A stretch of DNA of 64,000 nucleotides from Bacillota bacterium (GCA_023434365.1 JAEYSV010000019.1:225243-289242); one strand, 5' to 3'. Positions 17,710 through 26,872 are shown, numbered from the stretch's first letter. The notes: generated by a model from the letters alone, not told the origin. Numbers and translations are program-made.

Positions 17710-20700
17710 ATGGCGAAAATGAAGATATATGAATTGGCGAAGGACCTAAGCATTGCGCCGAAGGATGTTATTAAATTCTTGGGGGAAAAGGGAATGGAAG
17801 TCAAAAGCCATATGAATAGTATTGAAGGTGACACCGTAGAAATTGTACGCAAACAATTTGCGGGTGCTGCAAAACAACAAGCTAAGGAGGAGGGACCTAA
17901 GCTGGCGCCACTGAAAGGAATAGTAAGTGGTAAGGCTCCGATTGAAGCAAGTAAAGCTACAACGATTAGTCGTCCGGCAAAGGCGCAGGCCATTGGCGGA
18001 TTACCAACGCATAAAAATGACGCAAATCAATCAAAGCAAACAGAGAGTGGGAAAAGTAGAACGCAATCTATGAATAATAAAACAATAAATCAGGATAATA
18101 CAAAAGAAAAAGAAATAAAGATCTCAGAAAAAGCTGGATCTATGGATGTGAAAGTGCAAGAGAATAGAATAGTAGAAAAAAAAGATGAGATGCAAGCAAC
18201 TGCTGTGCAATCTTCAAATAGTAATAATGTTGATAACGCAAAAACGAGACCAGTGACTAATCGTGATAATAGTCAGGGTGGATATAATCGTAATAATTCC
18301 AGCCAAAACAGACCATATAATAATCGCGACAATTCTCAGGGAGGACAAAACCGAGGAACTACCGGAGAAAACAGACCATATAACAACAACCGCGATAATA
18401 GCCAGGGCGGATATAACCGAGGAACTACCGGGGAAAACAGACCATATAACAACAACCGTGATAATACTCAGGGTGGATATAACCGAGGAACTACTGGAGA
18501 AAACAGACCATATAACAACAACCGTGATAATACCCAGGGTGGATATAACCGAGGAACTACCGGAGAAAACAGACCATATAACAACAACCGTGATAATAAT
18601 CAGGGTAGTTATAACCGTAATAATACCCAAGGTGGCAATACCCAAGGTGGATATAATAGACCAGCAGGTGGTCAAGGTGGATATAATAGACCAGCAACGG
18701 GCGGTCAAGGTGGATATAATAGACCAGCAACAGGCGGCCAAGGTGGATATAATAGACCAGCAACGGGCGGTCAGGGTGGATATAATAGACCAGCAGCAGG
18801 CGGTCAAGGTGGATATAATAGACCAGCAGGTGGCCAAGGCGGATATAACAAGGATGCACAAGGTCGTAGCCAGGGTTATCGTAGTGGCGGTGGCTTTAAT
18901 AAGGATGGCGGTTTTAACAAAGATGGTGGTTATAATAAAGATCACAGCCGTGGCTCTTATGGTTCAAAAGATAAAGCAGCTAGTGCTACCCCAGATCCTA
19001 TTGCAAGTTTAGGTCAAAGTCGTTTTAATCAGGTAAATACTCGTAAAAATAGTAAAACTCAGAATGATAAGTTAAATAGGGATGATAAATTTGGTGGACG
19101 CAACTCACGTAATAAAAAGGGTGCAAAACAGGATGATATTCCAGTTAAAGATCCTAATCGTAAGGGTGCCTTCATTAAACCACAGCCTGTGGTAGTAGAA
19201 AAAGAGGTCATCACAGCAATTGAAATCCCTGAAGTATTAACGATTAAGGATCTTGCTGACAAAATGAAACAGCCAGTTGCAGCGATTGTTAAGAAGTTAT
19301 TCCTTCAAGGAAAAATGTATACGATGAACTCCGAAATCAGTTTTGAAGAAGCGGAAGAAATCGCGTTAGAATATAACATCGAATGCTCTATTGAGAAGCA
19401 AGTTGATGTCATTGAAGAAGTGCTGAAAGAAGAGGAAGAAGACGAATCAGAATTAGTAAAACGTTCTCCTGTCGTATGTGTTATGGGTCACGTAGACCAT
19501 GGTAAAACTTCCTTACTCGATGCCATCAGAAGCTCTCATGTAACGAATACTGAGGCGGGTGGTATTACACAGCATATTGGTGCCAGCGTAGTAAAGCAAG
19601 GTACTGAGACAATAACTTTCCTTGATACTCCAGGTCATGAAGCATTTACCAGCATGCGTATGCGTGGGGCTCAATCCACGGATATTGCTATCTTAGTAGT
19701 TGCTGCTGATGATGGTGTTATGCCACAGACGATAGAAGCAATTAATCATGCAAAAGCGGCTGGAATTGAAATAATTGTAGCTATTAATAAAATTGATAAA
19801 CCAAGTGCTAACATAGAGCGCGTAAAACAGGAATTAACAGAATATGAGTTAGTTGCTGAGGACTGGGGCGGTAGTACAGTATTCGTACCAGTTAGTGCCC
19901 ATACTAAAGAGGGTATCGAACAGTTATTAGAAATGATTAATCTTACGGCAGAATTATTAGAATTAAAAGCGAATCCTAATCGTAATGCACGTGGTATTGT
20001 AATTGAAGCAAAACTAGATAAAGGAAAAGGTAGTGTGGCTACGGTTCTGGTACAGAAAGGTACCTTAAATGTAGGTGATTCTATTGTAATCGGTGCTTCT
20101 TTTGGTAAGATCCGTGCGATGATGGATGATAAAGGCCGTAGAGTAAAAGAAGCCGGACCTTCTACTCCTGTAGAAATCTTAGGATTAAATGATGTACCTG
20201 AGGCGGGAGAAGTATTTGTTGTTACTGACAACGATAAAGAAGCTAGAAATATTGCTGATATGTACATTAAGAAGGGCAGAGAAAAACTGCTTGATGATAC
20301 AAAAGCGAAATTATCCTTAGATGGTCTGTTCTCACAGATTCAGGCTGGTAATATTAAAGAACTGAACCTGATTATCAAAGCAGACGTTCAGGGTAGCGTT
20401 GAAGCAATGAAACAGAGTTTATTAAAATTAAGCAATGAAGAAGTTGCAATTCGCATCATCCACGGTGGTGTTGGTGCAATTAACGAATCCGATATTATGT
20501 TGGCAAGTGCATCGAATGCAATTATTATTGGTTTTAACGTAAGGCCGGATCATGCAGCAAAAGATATTGCTGACCGCGAGAAAGTTGATTTACGTCTCTA
20601 TAAAGTCATCTATAACGCTATTGAGGATATCGAAAGCGCGATGAAGGGTATGCTTGAACCAGTATTTGAAGAAAAAGTTATGGGTCATGCCGAAGTGCGT

Positions 20701-20961
20701 CAGGTATTCAAGGCTTCTGGTCTTGGTAATATCGCCGGTTCCTATGTATTAGATGGTAAAATGGTTCGAAACTCCAAGGCAAGAATCACTCGTGATGGTG
20801 CATTGATCTTTGATGGCAATCTAGCTTCTCTGAAACGTTTTAAAGATGACGTAAAAGAAGTTGCAACTGGTTATGAGTGTGGTCTGGTATTTGAAAAATT
20901 CAATGATATCAAAGAATTCGACATGGTAGAACTCTATATGATGGTGGAAGTACCAAGATAG
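17710..20961 (+). CDS. infB: Translation initiation factor IF-2
   Basis: GTPase that places initiator fMet-tRNA on the 30S subunit and drives subunit joining. Layout of the 1083 residues: N-terminal IF2_N fold (1-55), a long low-complexity linker (about 100-510), a second IF2_N segment (about 505-560), GTPase domain with GHVDHGKTSLLD near 593, DTPGHEAFT and NKIDKP, then domains II to IV. The linker holds two blocks of tandem repeats rich in Asn, Gly, Arg and Tyr (see repeat entry), which makes the protein longer than most bacterial IF2. The ATG at 17710 is chosen over 17683 because it begins the conserved fold. Followed 28 bases on by rbfA. Confidence 0.97.
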   Translation: MAKMKIYELAKDLSIAPKDVIKFLGEKGMEVKSHMNSIEGDTVEIVRKQFAGAAKQQAKEEGPKLAPLKGIVSGKAPIEASKATTISRPAKAQAIGGLPTHKNDANQSKQTESGKSRTQSMNNKTINQDNTKEKEIKISEKAGSMDVKVQENRIVEKKDEMQATAVQSSNSNNVDNAKTRPVTNRDNSQGGYNRNNSSQNRPYNNRDNSQGGQNRGTTGENRPYNNNRDNSQGGYNRGTTGENRPYNNNRDNTQGGYNRGTTGENRPYNNNRDNTQGGYNRGTTGENRPYNNNRDNNQGSYNRNNTQGGNTQGGYNRPAGGQGGYNRPATGGQGGYNRPATGGQGGYNRPATGGQGGYNRPAAGGQGGYNRPAGGQGGYNKDAQGRSQGYRSGGGFNKDGGFNKDGGYNKDHSRGSYGSKDKAASATPDPIASLGQSRFNQVNTRKNSKTQNDKLNRDDKFGGRNSRNKKGAKQDDIPVKDPNRKGAFIKPQPVVVEKEVITAIEIPEVLTIKDLADKMKQPVAAIVKKLFLQGKMYTMNSEISFEEAEEIALEYNIECSIEKQVDVIEEVLKEEEEDESELVKRSPVVCVMGHVDHGKTSLLDAIRSSHVTNTEAGGITQHIGASVVKQGTETITFLDTPGHEAFTSMRMRGAQSTDIAILVVAADDGVMPQTIEAINHAKAAGIEIIVAINKIDKPSANIERVKQELTEYELVAEDWGGSTVFVPVSAHTKEGIEQLLEMINLTAELLELKANPNRNARGIVIEAKLDKGKGSVATVLVQKGTLNVGDSIVIGASFGKIRAMMDDKGRRVKEAGPSTPVEILGLNDVPEAGEVFVVTDNDKEARNIADMYIKKGREKLLDDTKAKLSLDGLFSQIQAGNIKELNLIIKADVQGSVEAMKQSLLKLSNEEVAIRIIHGGVGAINESDIMLASASNAIIIGFNVRPDHAAKDIADREKVDLRLYKVIYNAIEDIESAMKGMLEPVFEEKVMGHAEVRQVFKASGLGNIAGSYVLDGKMVRNSKARITRDGALIFDGNLASLKRFKDDVKEVATGYECGLVFEKFNDIKEFDMVELYMMVEVPR
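18307..18850 (+). repeat. Tandem coding repeats in the infB linker
   Basis: From residue 200, four near-identical 21-22-residue units (66 bases each; NRPYNNNRDN-x-QGGYNRGTTGE) are followed by about six 11-residue units (33 bases; GGQGGYNRPAT or PAA/PAG). Nucleotide identity between units is high, including at third positions, so the array looks recently expanded or homogenised and is likely to vary in copy number between strains. Confidence 0.9.
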
Positions 20962-20989
20962 AGATACCCATAGTCGTATTGGAGGCTAT

Positions 20990-21454
20990 ATGAGAAAGAA
21001 CAGTATTAAGAATACAAGAATAAATGGTGAAGTGCAAAAGGAATTGGGAAGAATTATCAGTCAAGAAATTAAGGATCCTCGCATCCAACCAATGACTAGT
21101 GTTGTTAACGTAGAAGTTGCTCCTGACTTAAAACATGCCAAAGTATACATCAGTGTACTTGGTAATGAAGAGGAAAGGGAAGCTACTTGCCAGGGACTTC
21201 GTAGTGCAGCCCCATATATTCGTAGTTTGCTTGCAAAATCAATCAATCTTCGGAATACACCAGAGCTTCATTTTGTGATTGACCAATCCATTGAGTATGG
21301 TATAAACATGTCGCGCTTGATTGATGATATTAATGCAAAGAACACTAAACAAGCTGAGTTTGAAGACGAGTACGAAGACGAAGACGAGTATGATGACGAA
21401 GATGAGTATGAAGACGACGACGAAGAGTCTGAAGACGAGACTGAAAAAGAGTAA
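20990..21454 (+). CDS. rbfA: Ribosome-binding factor A
   Basis: Cold-adaptation factor that binds free 30S subunits during 16S maturation. The KH-like core is complete in residues 1-115 (RINGEVQKELGRIISQEIKDPR, then VNVEVAPDLKHAKVYISVLG). A tail of about 35 residues follows that is nearly all Glu, Asp and Tyr, not part of the usual RbfA fold; several clostridial homologues carry acidic tails. GGAGG precedes the ATG. It sits in the normal infB-rbfA order. Confidence 0.95.
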   Translation: MRKNSIKNTRINGEVQKELGRIISQEIKDPRIQPMTSVVNVEVAPDLKHAKVYISVLGNEEEREATCQGLRSAAPYIRSLLAKSINLRNTPELHFVIDQSIEYGINMSRLIDDINAKNTKQAEFEDEYEDEDEYDDEDEYEDDDEESEDETEKE

Positions 21455-21455
21455 C

Positions 21456-21476
21456 GTAGAGGCCCTAGGCCTCTAC
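21456..21476 (+). other. Perfect hairpin between rbfA and nrnA
   Basis: Arms GTAGAGGCC (21456-21464) and GGCCTCTAC (21468-21476) with a CTA loop, immediately after the rbfA stop codon. No T run follows, so full termination is unlikely; it could protect or mark the 3' end of the upstream mRNA segment. Confidence 0.5.
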
Positions 21477-21498
21477 ATAATAGAAAGAAGGAATAGCT

Positions 21499-22452
21499 AT
21501 GCATAATATATTTGATGAAATATCAAAGGTAAAAAACGTTGCTATTACCGGGCATGTAAGACCTGATGGAGATTGCATCGGGTCTTGTACTGCTTTGTAC
21601 ACCTATATTACCAATGCTTTTAAAACGACGCAGGTTGATTTATTTTTAGAAAGCCTACCTCCTAACTTTGCATTTTTAGCAAATTCAGATAAGATTAATT
21701 CACAGTATTCGACTTCTTTTCCCTATGACTTGGTAATTTCATTGGATAGTGGTGATCTAGAGCGAATCGGACAAGCGCAAACGATATTTGCAGAAGCAAA
21801 AAAGACGATTAACATTGATCATCATATTAGTAATACAGAATTTGCAGAGATTAATCATGTTATTTCTGATGCAAGTTCAACCTGTGAGGTATTATTCGAC
21901 TTAATGGAGGACGATTACATTGATGTATTGGTTGCAACGTCGCTTTATACTGGATTAATTCATGATACCGGAGTGTTTAAGCATTCAAATACGACAAGAC
22001 ATACTATGGAGATAGCGGGTAAGCTTATCGAAAAGGGAGTTCCGTTTTCAAAAATTATTGATGAGAGCTTTTATCAGAAAACTTTTATACAGAATCAGAT
22101 CTTGGGTCGTTGTTTACTAGAAAGTTCACTCTTACTTGAAGGAAAGGTGATTGCCAGTGTAATTAGCAGGCAAACACTTGATCTTTATGGTGCTGGATCT
22201 AAAGATATTGACGGTGCGATAGATCAGCTTCGTATCACAAAAGGAGTTGAAGTAGCTATTTTACTTCATGAAACGAATTCGCTAGAGTATAAAGTGAGCA
22301 TGCGTTCGAATGAAATCATTAATGTAAGTCAGATTGCCAAGCAGTTTGGCGGTGGAGGACATATCCGGGCAGCTGGGTGTACGATGAAGGGAACCAGCCA
22401 AGAGATAATTAATGAGCTGATTGCTATAATTACCGCGCAGTTTGTCAATTAG
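21499..22452 (+). CDS. nrnA: NrnA-type DHH/DHHA1 oligoribonuclease / pAp phosphatase
   Basis: Predicted to degrade very short RNA and to dephosphorylate 3'-phosphoadenosine 5'-phosphate; in some bacteria NrnA also cleaves pApA or pGpG, the breakdown products of cyclic dinucleotides. The DHH domain shows HVRPDGDCIGS (metal ligands), SLDSGD, NIDHHISNT and HDTGVFKHSNTT; the DHHA1 domain ends with GGGGHIRAAG. Length 317 is normal. It lies between rbfA and truB, its conserved place in Firmicutes. The possible pGpG role links it loosely to the c-di-GMP proteins elsewhere in the window. Confidence 0.92.
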   Translation: MHNIFDEISKVKNVAITGHVRPDGDCIGSCTALYTYITNAFKTTQVDLFLESLPPNFAFLANSDKINSQYSTSFPYDLVISLDSGDLERIGQAQTIFAEAKKTINIDHHISNTEFAEINHVISDASSTCEVLFDLMEDDYIDVLVATSLYTGLIHDTGVFKHSNTTRHTMEIAGKLIEKGVPFSKIIDESFYQKTFIQNQILGRCLLESSLLLEGKVIASVISRQTLDLYGAGSKDIDGAIDQLRITKGVEVAILLHETNSLEYKVSMRSNEIINVSQIAKQFGGGGHIRAAGCTMKGTSQEIINELIAIITAQFVN

Positions 22453-22513
22453 ATTGTATTCTGGCTTTTGGTTGACTAGGTCAGAGGAAAAATTGAAATA
22501 AACACTAGGTGAA

Positions 22514-23407
22514 ATGATGATTAACGGAATACTTAATATAAAAAAAGAAGCGGGTTTTACTTCTCATGATGTAGTCGCAAAGCTTCGCGGGATTGTAAAA
22601 CAAAAAAAAATAGGACATACGGGGACGTTAGACCCAGATGCAATAGGAGTTCTTCCTGTTTGCCTTGGGAAAGCAACCAAGTTATGTGATCTTTTGACGG
22701 ACAAAGATAAAACGTATGAAGCAGTAATCTTACTTGGGACGGTAACAGATACCCAAGATACTTCAGGTACTATACTAAGTACGAGTGATGTGAAAGTCAC
22801 CAGCGAAGAGGTAACTCAGGCAGTTATGTCTTTTGTAGGAGAGAGTGAACAGATTCCCCCTATGTATTCGGCACTTAAAGTAAATGGAAAAAAACTTTAT
22901 GAGTTGGCAAGAGAAGGCAAAGTAATTGAACGAAAAGCTAGACCGATTACGATACATGATATTAGTATTCTGTCTATGGAATTAGAACAAAATAGATTGC
23001 GAATTCGAGTAAGTTGTAGCAAAGGTACTTATATTAGAACATTATGCCATGACATTGGTGAAAAACTAGGTTGTGGAGCATGTATGGAGCATCTAACAAG
23101 AACGAAAGTTAGTATCTTCACTCTTGAGGAAAGCCATACTCTTAACGAGATTAGTGAATATGTCCAAAATGGTACGCTTTCAAAGGTTTTAATTCCGATT
23201 GATCATATGTTTATGCAGTTTCCTTCAATTGTGGTTGAAGAAGAACAGATGAAGCTACTAAGTAATGGCAATCGAATTACTTTTACAACGCTTACCGATG
23301 TGAAAGAAGGAAGTATTTATCGAGTATATGATTCGGGAGGAGAATTTGCTGCTCTTTATGAAAAAACACATGGTGGTGAGTGGAAACCGTATAAAATGTT
23401 TCGATAA
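22514..23407 (+). CDS. truB: tRNA pseudouridine-55 synthase
   Basis: Makes the universal pseudouridine 55 in the T-loop of tRNAs. The family signature with the catalytic Asp is GHTGTLDPDAIGVLPVC, followed by the KATKLCDLLT segment; the CSKGTYIRTLCHDIGEKLGCGA segment and a C-terminal PUA-like region are present. The length is 297 residues. Starts at 22514 and 22517 are both ATG; the first is given. It is followed by ribF as usual. Confidence 0.95.
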   Translation: MMINGILNIKKEAGFTSHDVVAKLRGIVKQKKIGHTGTLDPDAIGVLPVCLGKATKLCDLLTDKDKTYEAVILLGTVTDTQDTSGTILSTSDVKVTSEEVTQAVMSFVGESEQIPPMYSALKVNGKKLYELAREGKVIERKARPITIHDISILSMELEQNRLRIRVSCSKGTYIRTLCHDIGEKLGCGACMEHLTRTKVSIFTLEESHTLNEISEYVQNGTLSKVLIPIDHMFMQFPSIVVEEEQMKLLSNGNRITFTTLTDVKEGSIYRVYDSGGEFAALYEKTHGGEWKPYKMFR

Positions 23408-23481
23408 ATCATAGATATAAGATTATTGCTTATGAGGGGATTAAAAGGGTAAGTTTTGTTAGAAATAAATGAGGTAGTCAT

Positions 23482-24405
23482 ATGCAGTATATCGCTGAAA
23501 GTACAGAGTTTAAACTAAAAAACAGTGTTGTGACATTAGGTAAATTTGATGGTTTCCATATAGGCCATCAAATGCTAATTGACCATATTATGGAATTAAA
23601 AGAGTGTGGGTATCAGGCGGTAATGTTCACTTTTCATATGCATCCTAATAACTTGTTACATGAAGAGGAATTTAAGTTAATTTATACAGAAGAGGAAAAA
23701 CACGAGCAGTTAAAAAAACTTGGAATTGACGTACTGATTGCCTACCCGTTTACTAAGGAGACTGCTTCGATGACTGCACCTCAGTTTGTAGAAGAAGTAC
23801 TGGTGAAAAAATTGGATGTACAGGCTATTGTCGTAGGTTCTGATTTTCGCTTTGGCAAGGACCGTCAAGGAGACGTAGCATTACTAAAAAGTCTGTCTGA
23901 AAGATTTGGTTATGAGGTATATTGTTATGATAAGGTAACTTATCATGGTGAAGTAGTGAGTAGTACCCGTATACGTAACGAGATTGTTAATAGTAATATG
24001 ATAGAAGTTAAGGAAATGCTAGGTCGACCATTTTCCATTACTGGTACGGTGATGCATGGCAGAAAACTAGGTAGAACACTAGGTTTGCCAACAATTAATA
24101 TCATTCCTTCAGAAGATAAGTTATTACCAAAAAATGGAGTGTATCTTTCCTGGACATTGATTGATGGAGTAATCTATCAAGGGGTAACGAATATTGGATA
24201 CAAACCAAGCGTTAGTAATGAGCAAATTCTTGGTGTTGAAACTTATCTATTTGATTTTGATCAGAATGTGTATGGCAAAGAAGTAGAAGTGATGTTATTA
24301 TCCTTTATTAGACCAGAAATGAGGTTTGGTTGTGTAGAGGAGTTAAAGGCACAAATGTTAGTTGATATTAAAGAAGCTAAAGAAAGACACAGAACAATGG
24401 AATAA
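23482..24405 (+). CDS. ribF: Bifunctional riboflavin kinase / FAD synthetase
   Basis: Phosphorylates riboflavin to FMN and adenylylates it to FAD. The N-terminal nucleotidyltransferase domain carries TLGKFDGFHIGHQ and STRIRNEI; the C-terminal flavokinase domain carries GRTLGLPTINI and the YGKEVEVMLLSFIRPEMRF segment. The length is 307 residues. It is the last gene of the translation operon: a terminator overlaps its stop codon. In many Firmicutes rpsO follows here; in this genome it lies 7 kb further on. Confidence 0.96.
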   Translation: MQYIAESTEFKLKNSVVTLGKFDGFHIGHQMLIDHIMELKECGYQAVMFTFHMHPNNLLHEEEFKLIYTEEEKHEQLKKLGIDVLIAYPFTKETASMTAPQFVEEVLVKKLDVQAIVVGSDFRFGKDRQGDVALLKSLSERFGYEVYCYDKVTYHGEVVSSTRIRNEIVNSNMIEVKEMLGRPFSITGTVMHGRKLGRTLGLPTINIIPSEDKLLPKNGVYLSWTLIDGVIYQGVTNIGYKPSVSNEQILGVETYLFDFDQNVYGKEVEVMLLSFIRPEMRFGCVEELKAQMLVDIKEAKERHRTME

Positions 24406-24423
24406 GTTGTTCTGTTTTTTTTT
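24389..24423 (+). terminator. Terminator of the rimP-to-ribF operon
   Basis: ACAGAACAA (24389-24397) and TTGTTCTGT (24407-24415) form a 9-bp stem that includes the last codons and stop of ribF, followed by eight T. Confidence 0.88.
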
Positions 24424-24511
24424 GCTTGTGCAGCATGTTGCAGGCGAAGAGTTTCGCAGTAATTTTATTTTATCCAATGAAAACAATGGAATGTTTGGAA
24501 TTAATTCAACA

Positions 24512-24540
24512 TTGTAATTAATAATCATTTCTAGTATTGT
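24512..24540 (+). promoter_or_regulatory. Candidate promoter of the TasA/SipW-like locus
   Basis: TTGTAA (24512-24517), 17-base spacer, TATTGT (24535-24540), about 100 bases before the first gene. A small stem GTAAG/CTTAC lies in the leader after it. I looked for a c-di-GMP (GEMM) riboswitch in 24424-24636 and saw none. Confidence 0.4.
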
Positions 24541-24636
24541 TAATGCATACAGTAAGTAATGCGCTTACAATATTCAGTAAATAATTACAAAACACATAAA
24601 TCATGAGTGTAAGAACCATAATAATGGAGGAAAGAT

Positions 24637-25143
24637 ATGAGAAAATTTAAATTAGGTGCCCTATTACTTGTTGCTTCTTTAAGTATTGCTGCAGTTGGAT
24701 CTGCTGCCTTTTCTGGTGTAGCCTTTGAGCGTACTGTATCGGCTGGACAAGTACTTGTTGATACTGATGCTAATGTTGCAATTCAGATTACGAATATATC
24801 CAATTATGCCAATCTTGTAAAGACAGAAGCAGACGGGAAAGTTTCCTTAAACCTGAATGAAGCAATTAATACAAATAAATCCGGTGGTTTTAATACAGAT
24901 GCAATCTTTTCAATTGGAACAACAAACAGTGGTGTAGTTAAAATTAAAAATAATTCAGAGGTAGCAGTTACAGTAGCTTTAGCAAATCAGTCAAGTAGTA
25001 ATGCTATTACATTAAATCCTACTAACAGTTCCAGTTCAACAATAGGAGCTGGAGCATCAGCAGATTATTATTTTACGATTAACACCAATGGTCAAGACGC
25101 GTTAACGAACCTTAATGCAGTACTTCAGGTGAAAACAAACTAA
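24637..25143 (+). CDS. Secreted TasA/camelysin-like protein, predicted SipW-type substrate
   Basis: Small exported protein of 168 residues. It begins with a signal peptide (MRKFKLGALLLVASLSIAAV, then GSAAFSG), and the mature start carries FERTVSAGQVLVD, resembling the post-cleavage region of TasA-like and DUF1102-like proteins that a SipW-type peptidase releases. The rest is Asn, Ser, Thr and Gly rich with beta-strand pattern and no cysteines. In Bacillus, TasA forms biofilm fibres, so a surface fibre or coat subunit is plausible, but identity to TasA is too low to see by eye. It has GGAGG before its ATG and lies 53 bases before the signal peptidase gene. The family assignment is inference from signal-region pattern and neighbours. 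Confidence 0.6.
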   Translation: MRKFKLGALLLVASLSIAAVGSAAFSGVAFERTVSAGQVLVDTDANVAIQITNISNYANLVKTEADGKVSLNLNEAINTNKSGGFNTDAIFSIGTTNSGVVKIKNNSEVAVTVALANQSSSNAITLNPTNSSSSTIGAGASADYYFTINTNGQDALTNLNAVLQVKTN

Positions 25144-25196
25144 TTGAAATTAAAGGATAATACTCTACTTGACGCAACAGATCAAGGGAAAAGTTT

Positions 25197-26297
25197 ATGA
25201 AGAAAATAATGTATGGAGCACTCATAGGTTTCATCTGTATAATAATTTTATTATTTACAGGTACCAATACCTTTGGTGCTCCTATTCTAACATATGTATA
25301 TTCTGAAAGTATGGAGCCATTAATAAAGGTAAATGATGCCTTTTTGGTTATGCCTTCTAGCGAATATCAAATAGGTGATATTATCATGTTTCGTCCGGTT
25401 GTGATTGAAGCTTCTTATGTTACTCATCGAATCATAGAGGTGGGTGAGGAGGGGTATATTACGAAAGGAGATAATTCACCTTACAAGGATCAGGATAACA
25501 AAGAGCCAGAGGTTACGAGTGATAGGATAATTGGAAAGGTAGCTACTTTTCAAGGACAGCCGTTTATTATTCCGGGACTTGGCTATCTTACGTCCTTTCT
25601 TCAAAAGGAACTAGGCAGCTACACCAAGTACCTGTCGGGTGTCTTTTTGTTCTTAGGGATACTGTCCGCAGTAGTTGGAAAGCGAAAAAAAATACGTAAA
25701 AATAAATCAAGGAATCGATGGCGTTTGCGTCATGTGTATCGTTTGATAACAGGAATTGCTGTTTTAATCGTTATATTCAGTATTTTCTTAGGATCTAGAG
25801 TTTCTCAGATTAAATATCTGGTTAGCGAATATCCAGGAACTTTGGGTGATCAGATTGAGTTAGGAAAACCTGGACAACTAAAAATGAAAGTAGATAATTA
25901 TGGATTCATACCAGTCTGGACAGTAGCAGAAGGGATTGCACCCATTAAAGTACAAACTCCACCAAGTTATCTATGGCCCCGGACTACAAAACCTCTGTCC
26001 CTTGAGGTAACCGCTCACAATAATACTGGCTTATATTATGGCTATGTACGGATTTACAATTACCCGATGTTACTTCCTAGAGCGTTGGTGGTAACACTAC
26101 ATCATATTAATCCAGTGCTTGCAACTACAAGTTGTGGTTTGATGACTGGTTTTCTGGTTTTTATATTATTTCGTATGCTTAATTTGGTTCATGGCTTTGA
26201 AGACTTTATTCCACTTCGTGCAATCAAAGATAAACTTGCGAGTCGACGAAGAAAACGTATTATAGCAAAAATGTTTGGAAGGAGGAGGAGTAGATGA
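25197..26297 (+). CDS. SipW-like (S26B) type I signal peptidase with C-terminal membrane extension
   Basis: Predicted ER/archaeal-type signal peptidase. After a membrane anchor comes the nucleophile Ser38 in YSESMEP, the His in VTHRIIEV near residue 77 that replaces the Lys of ordinary bacterial enzymes, and the Asp box KGDNSPYKDQ near 92, ending with DRIIGKV. This Ser-His-Asp set is typical of SipW. After a second membrane segment (about 140-160), a basic linker leads to a third segment, an extracytoplasmic beta-rich domain (about 210-300), a further membrane segment and a basic tail. At 366 residues it is about twice SipW length; the extra half is not recognised. It overlaps the next gene by four bases (ATGA). 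Confidence 0.8.
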   Translation: MKKIMYGALIGFICIIILLFTGTNTFGAPILTYVYSESMEPLIKVNDAFLVMPSSEYQIGDIIMFRPVVIEASYVTHRIIEVGEEGYITKGDNSPYKDQDNKEPEVTSDRIIGKVATFQGQPFIIPGLGYLTSFLQKELGSYTKYLSGVFLFLGILSAVVGKRKKIRKNKSRNRWRLRHVYRLITGIAVLIVIFSIFLGSRVSQIKYLVSEYPGTLGDQIELGKPGQLKMKVDNYGFIPVWTVAEGIAPIKVQTPPSYLWPRTTKPLSLEVTAHNNTGLYYGYVRIYNYPMLLPRALVVTLHHINPVLATTSCGLMTGFLVFILFRMLNLVHGFEDFIPLRAIKDKLASRRRKRIIAKMFGRRRSR

Positions 26298-26821
26298 GAA
26301 ACAAGAAGCACATTACTTCTATTTGTCTTTTCATGAGTCTTATTTTCGCAATTCTTTCTATGCCGTTAAGTGCTGCGATTAGTCAGGGTAGCTTGGAACG
26401 GCAGGTAAGTGCAAGAATAGTGAAGGATTCTGAGGGGATTATTAAAATCATTGGATTAGATGATATATCACATGACATTGACCATAAGTATAAAAACTTA
26501 GGTTCTGTGAAAAATAATACTACTGAAACCATTACACTATCTGTCACGGTAAAACCTGACTTTGGATATAATATCTTTAGTAAACTTAGTATAAAAATTG
26601 GACCATCAGCCAATGAGTTTCGTTATCGCTCTTCTTCCCCAAAACAAGTTTCTGCGGTATTGTCTCCAGGAGAAGAGATTGCGATTGAAGGAACCCTAAT
26701 TCAAAATTTGTGGGGAGTAATTCCGGTAGACTTTGATATTACGGCTACAAGTGGGACTGGCAGTTTTGCAATTTGGCTAAATAGTACCAGTCGTACTCCA
26801 CGTCGCGTTAATCTTTACTAA
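26294..26821 (+). CDS. Second small secreted protein of the SipW-like locus
   Basis: A 175-residue exported protein, start overlapping the peptidase stop by four bases and preceded by a GGAGGAGG site. The signal peptide (MRNKKHITSICLFMSLIFAI, then LSMPLSAA) is followed by ISQGSLERQVSARIVKD, which matches the post-signal pattern E-R-x-V-S-A of the first secreted protein in the locus, so both are likely substrates of the same peptidase. The rest is beta-rich, with a WGVIPVDFDITA segment near the C-terminus. No known domain recognised. It may be a minor or anchoring subunit of the same surface structure; that is inference. Confidence 0.6.
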   Translation: MRNKKHITSICLFMSLIFAILSMPLSAAISQGSLERQVSARIVKDSEGIIKIIGLDDISHDIDHKYKNLGSVKNNTTETITLSVTVKPDFGYNIFSKLSIKIGPSANEFRYRSSSPKQVSAVLSPGEEIAIEGTLIQNLWGVIPVDFDITATSGTGSFAIWLNSTSRTPRRVNLY

Positions 26822-26872
26822 ATACTCTTTTTACGAGTTCCTTTAATGATTCTATGGCGGTTTGGAGGAAAA

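Noticed and set aside
18214..19012. Two long alternative reading frames (243 and 249 codons) over the infB repeats
   Set aside because: They arise because repeated DNA lacks stops in other frames; composition is low-complexity and infB occupies the region.
24424..24636. c-di-GMP (GEMM) riboswitch ahead of the TasA-like gene
   Set aside because: The conserved GEMM-I core bases are not present.
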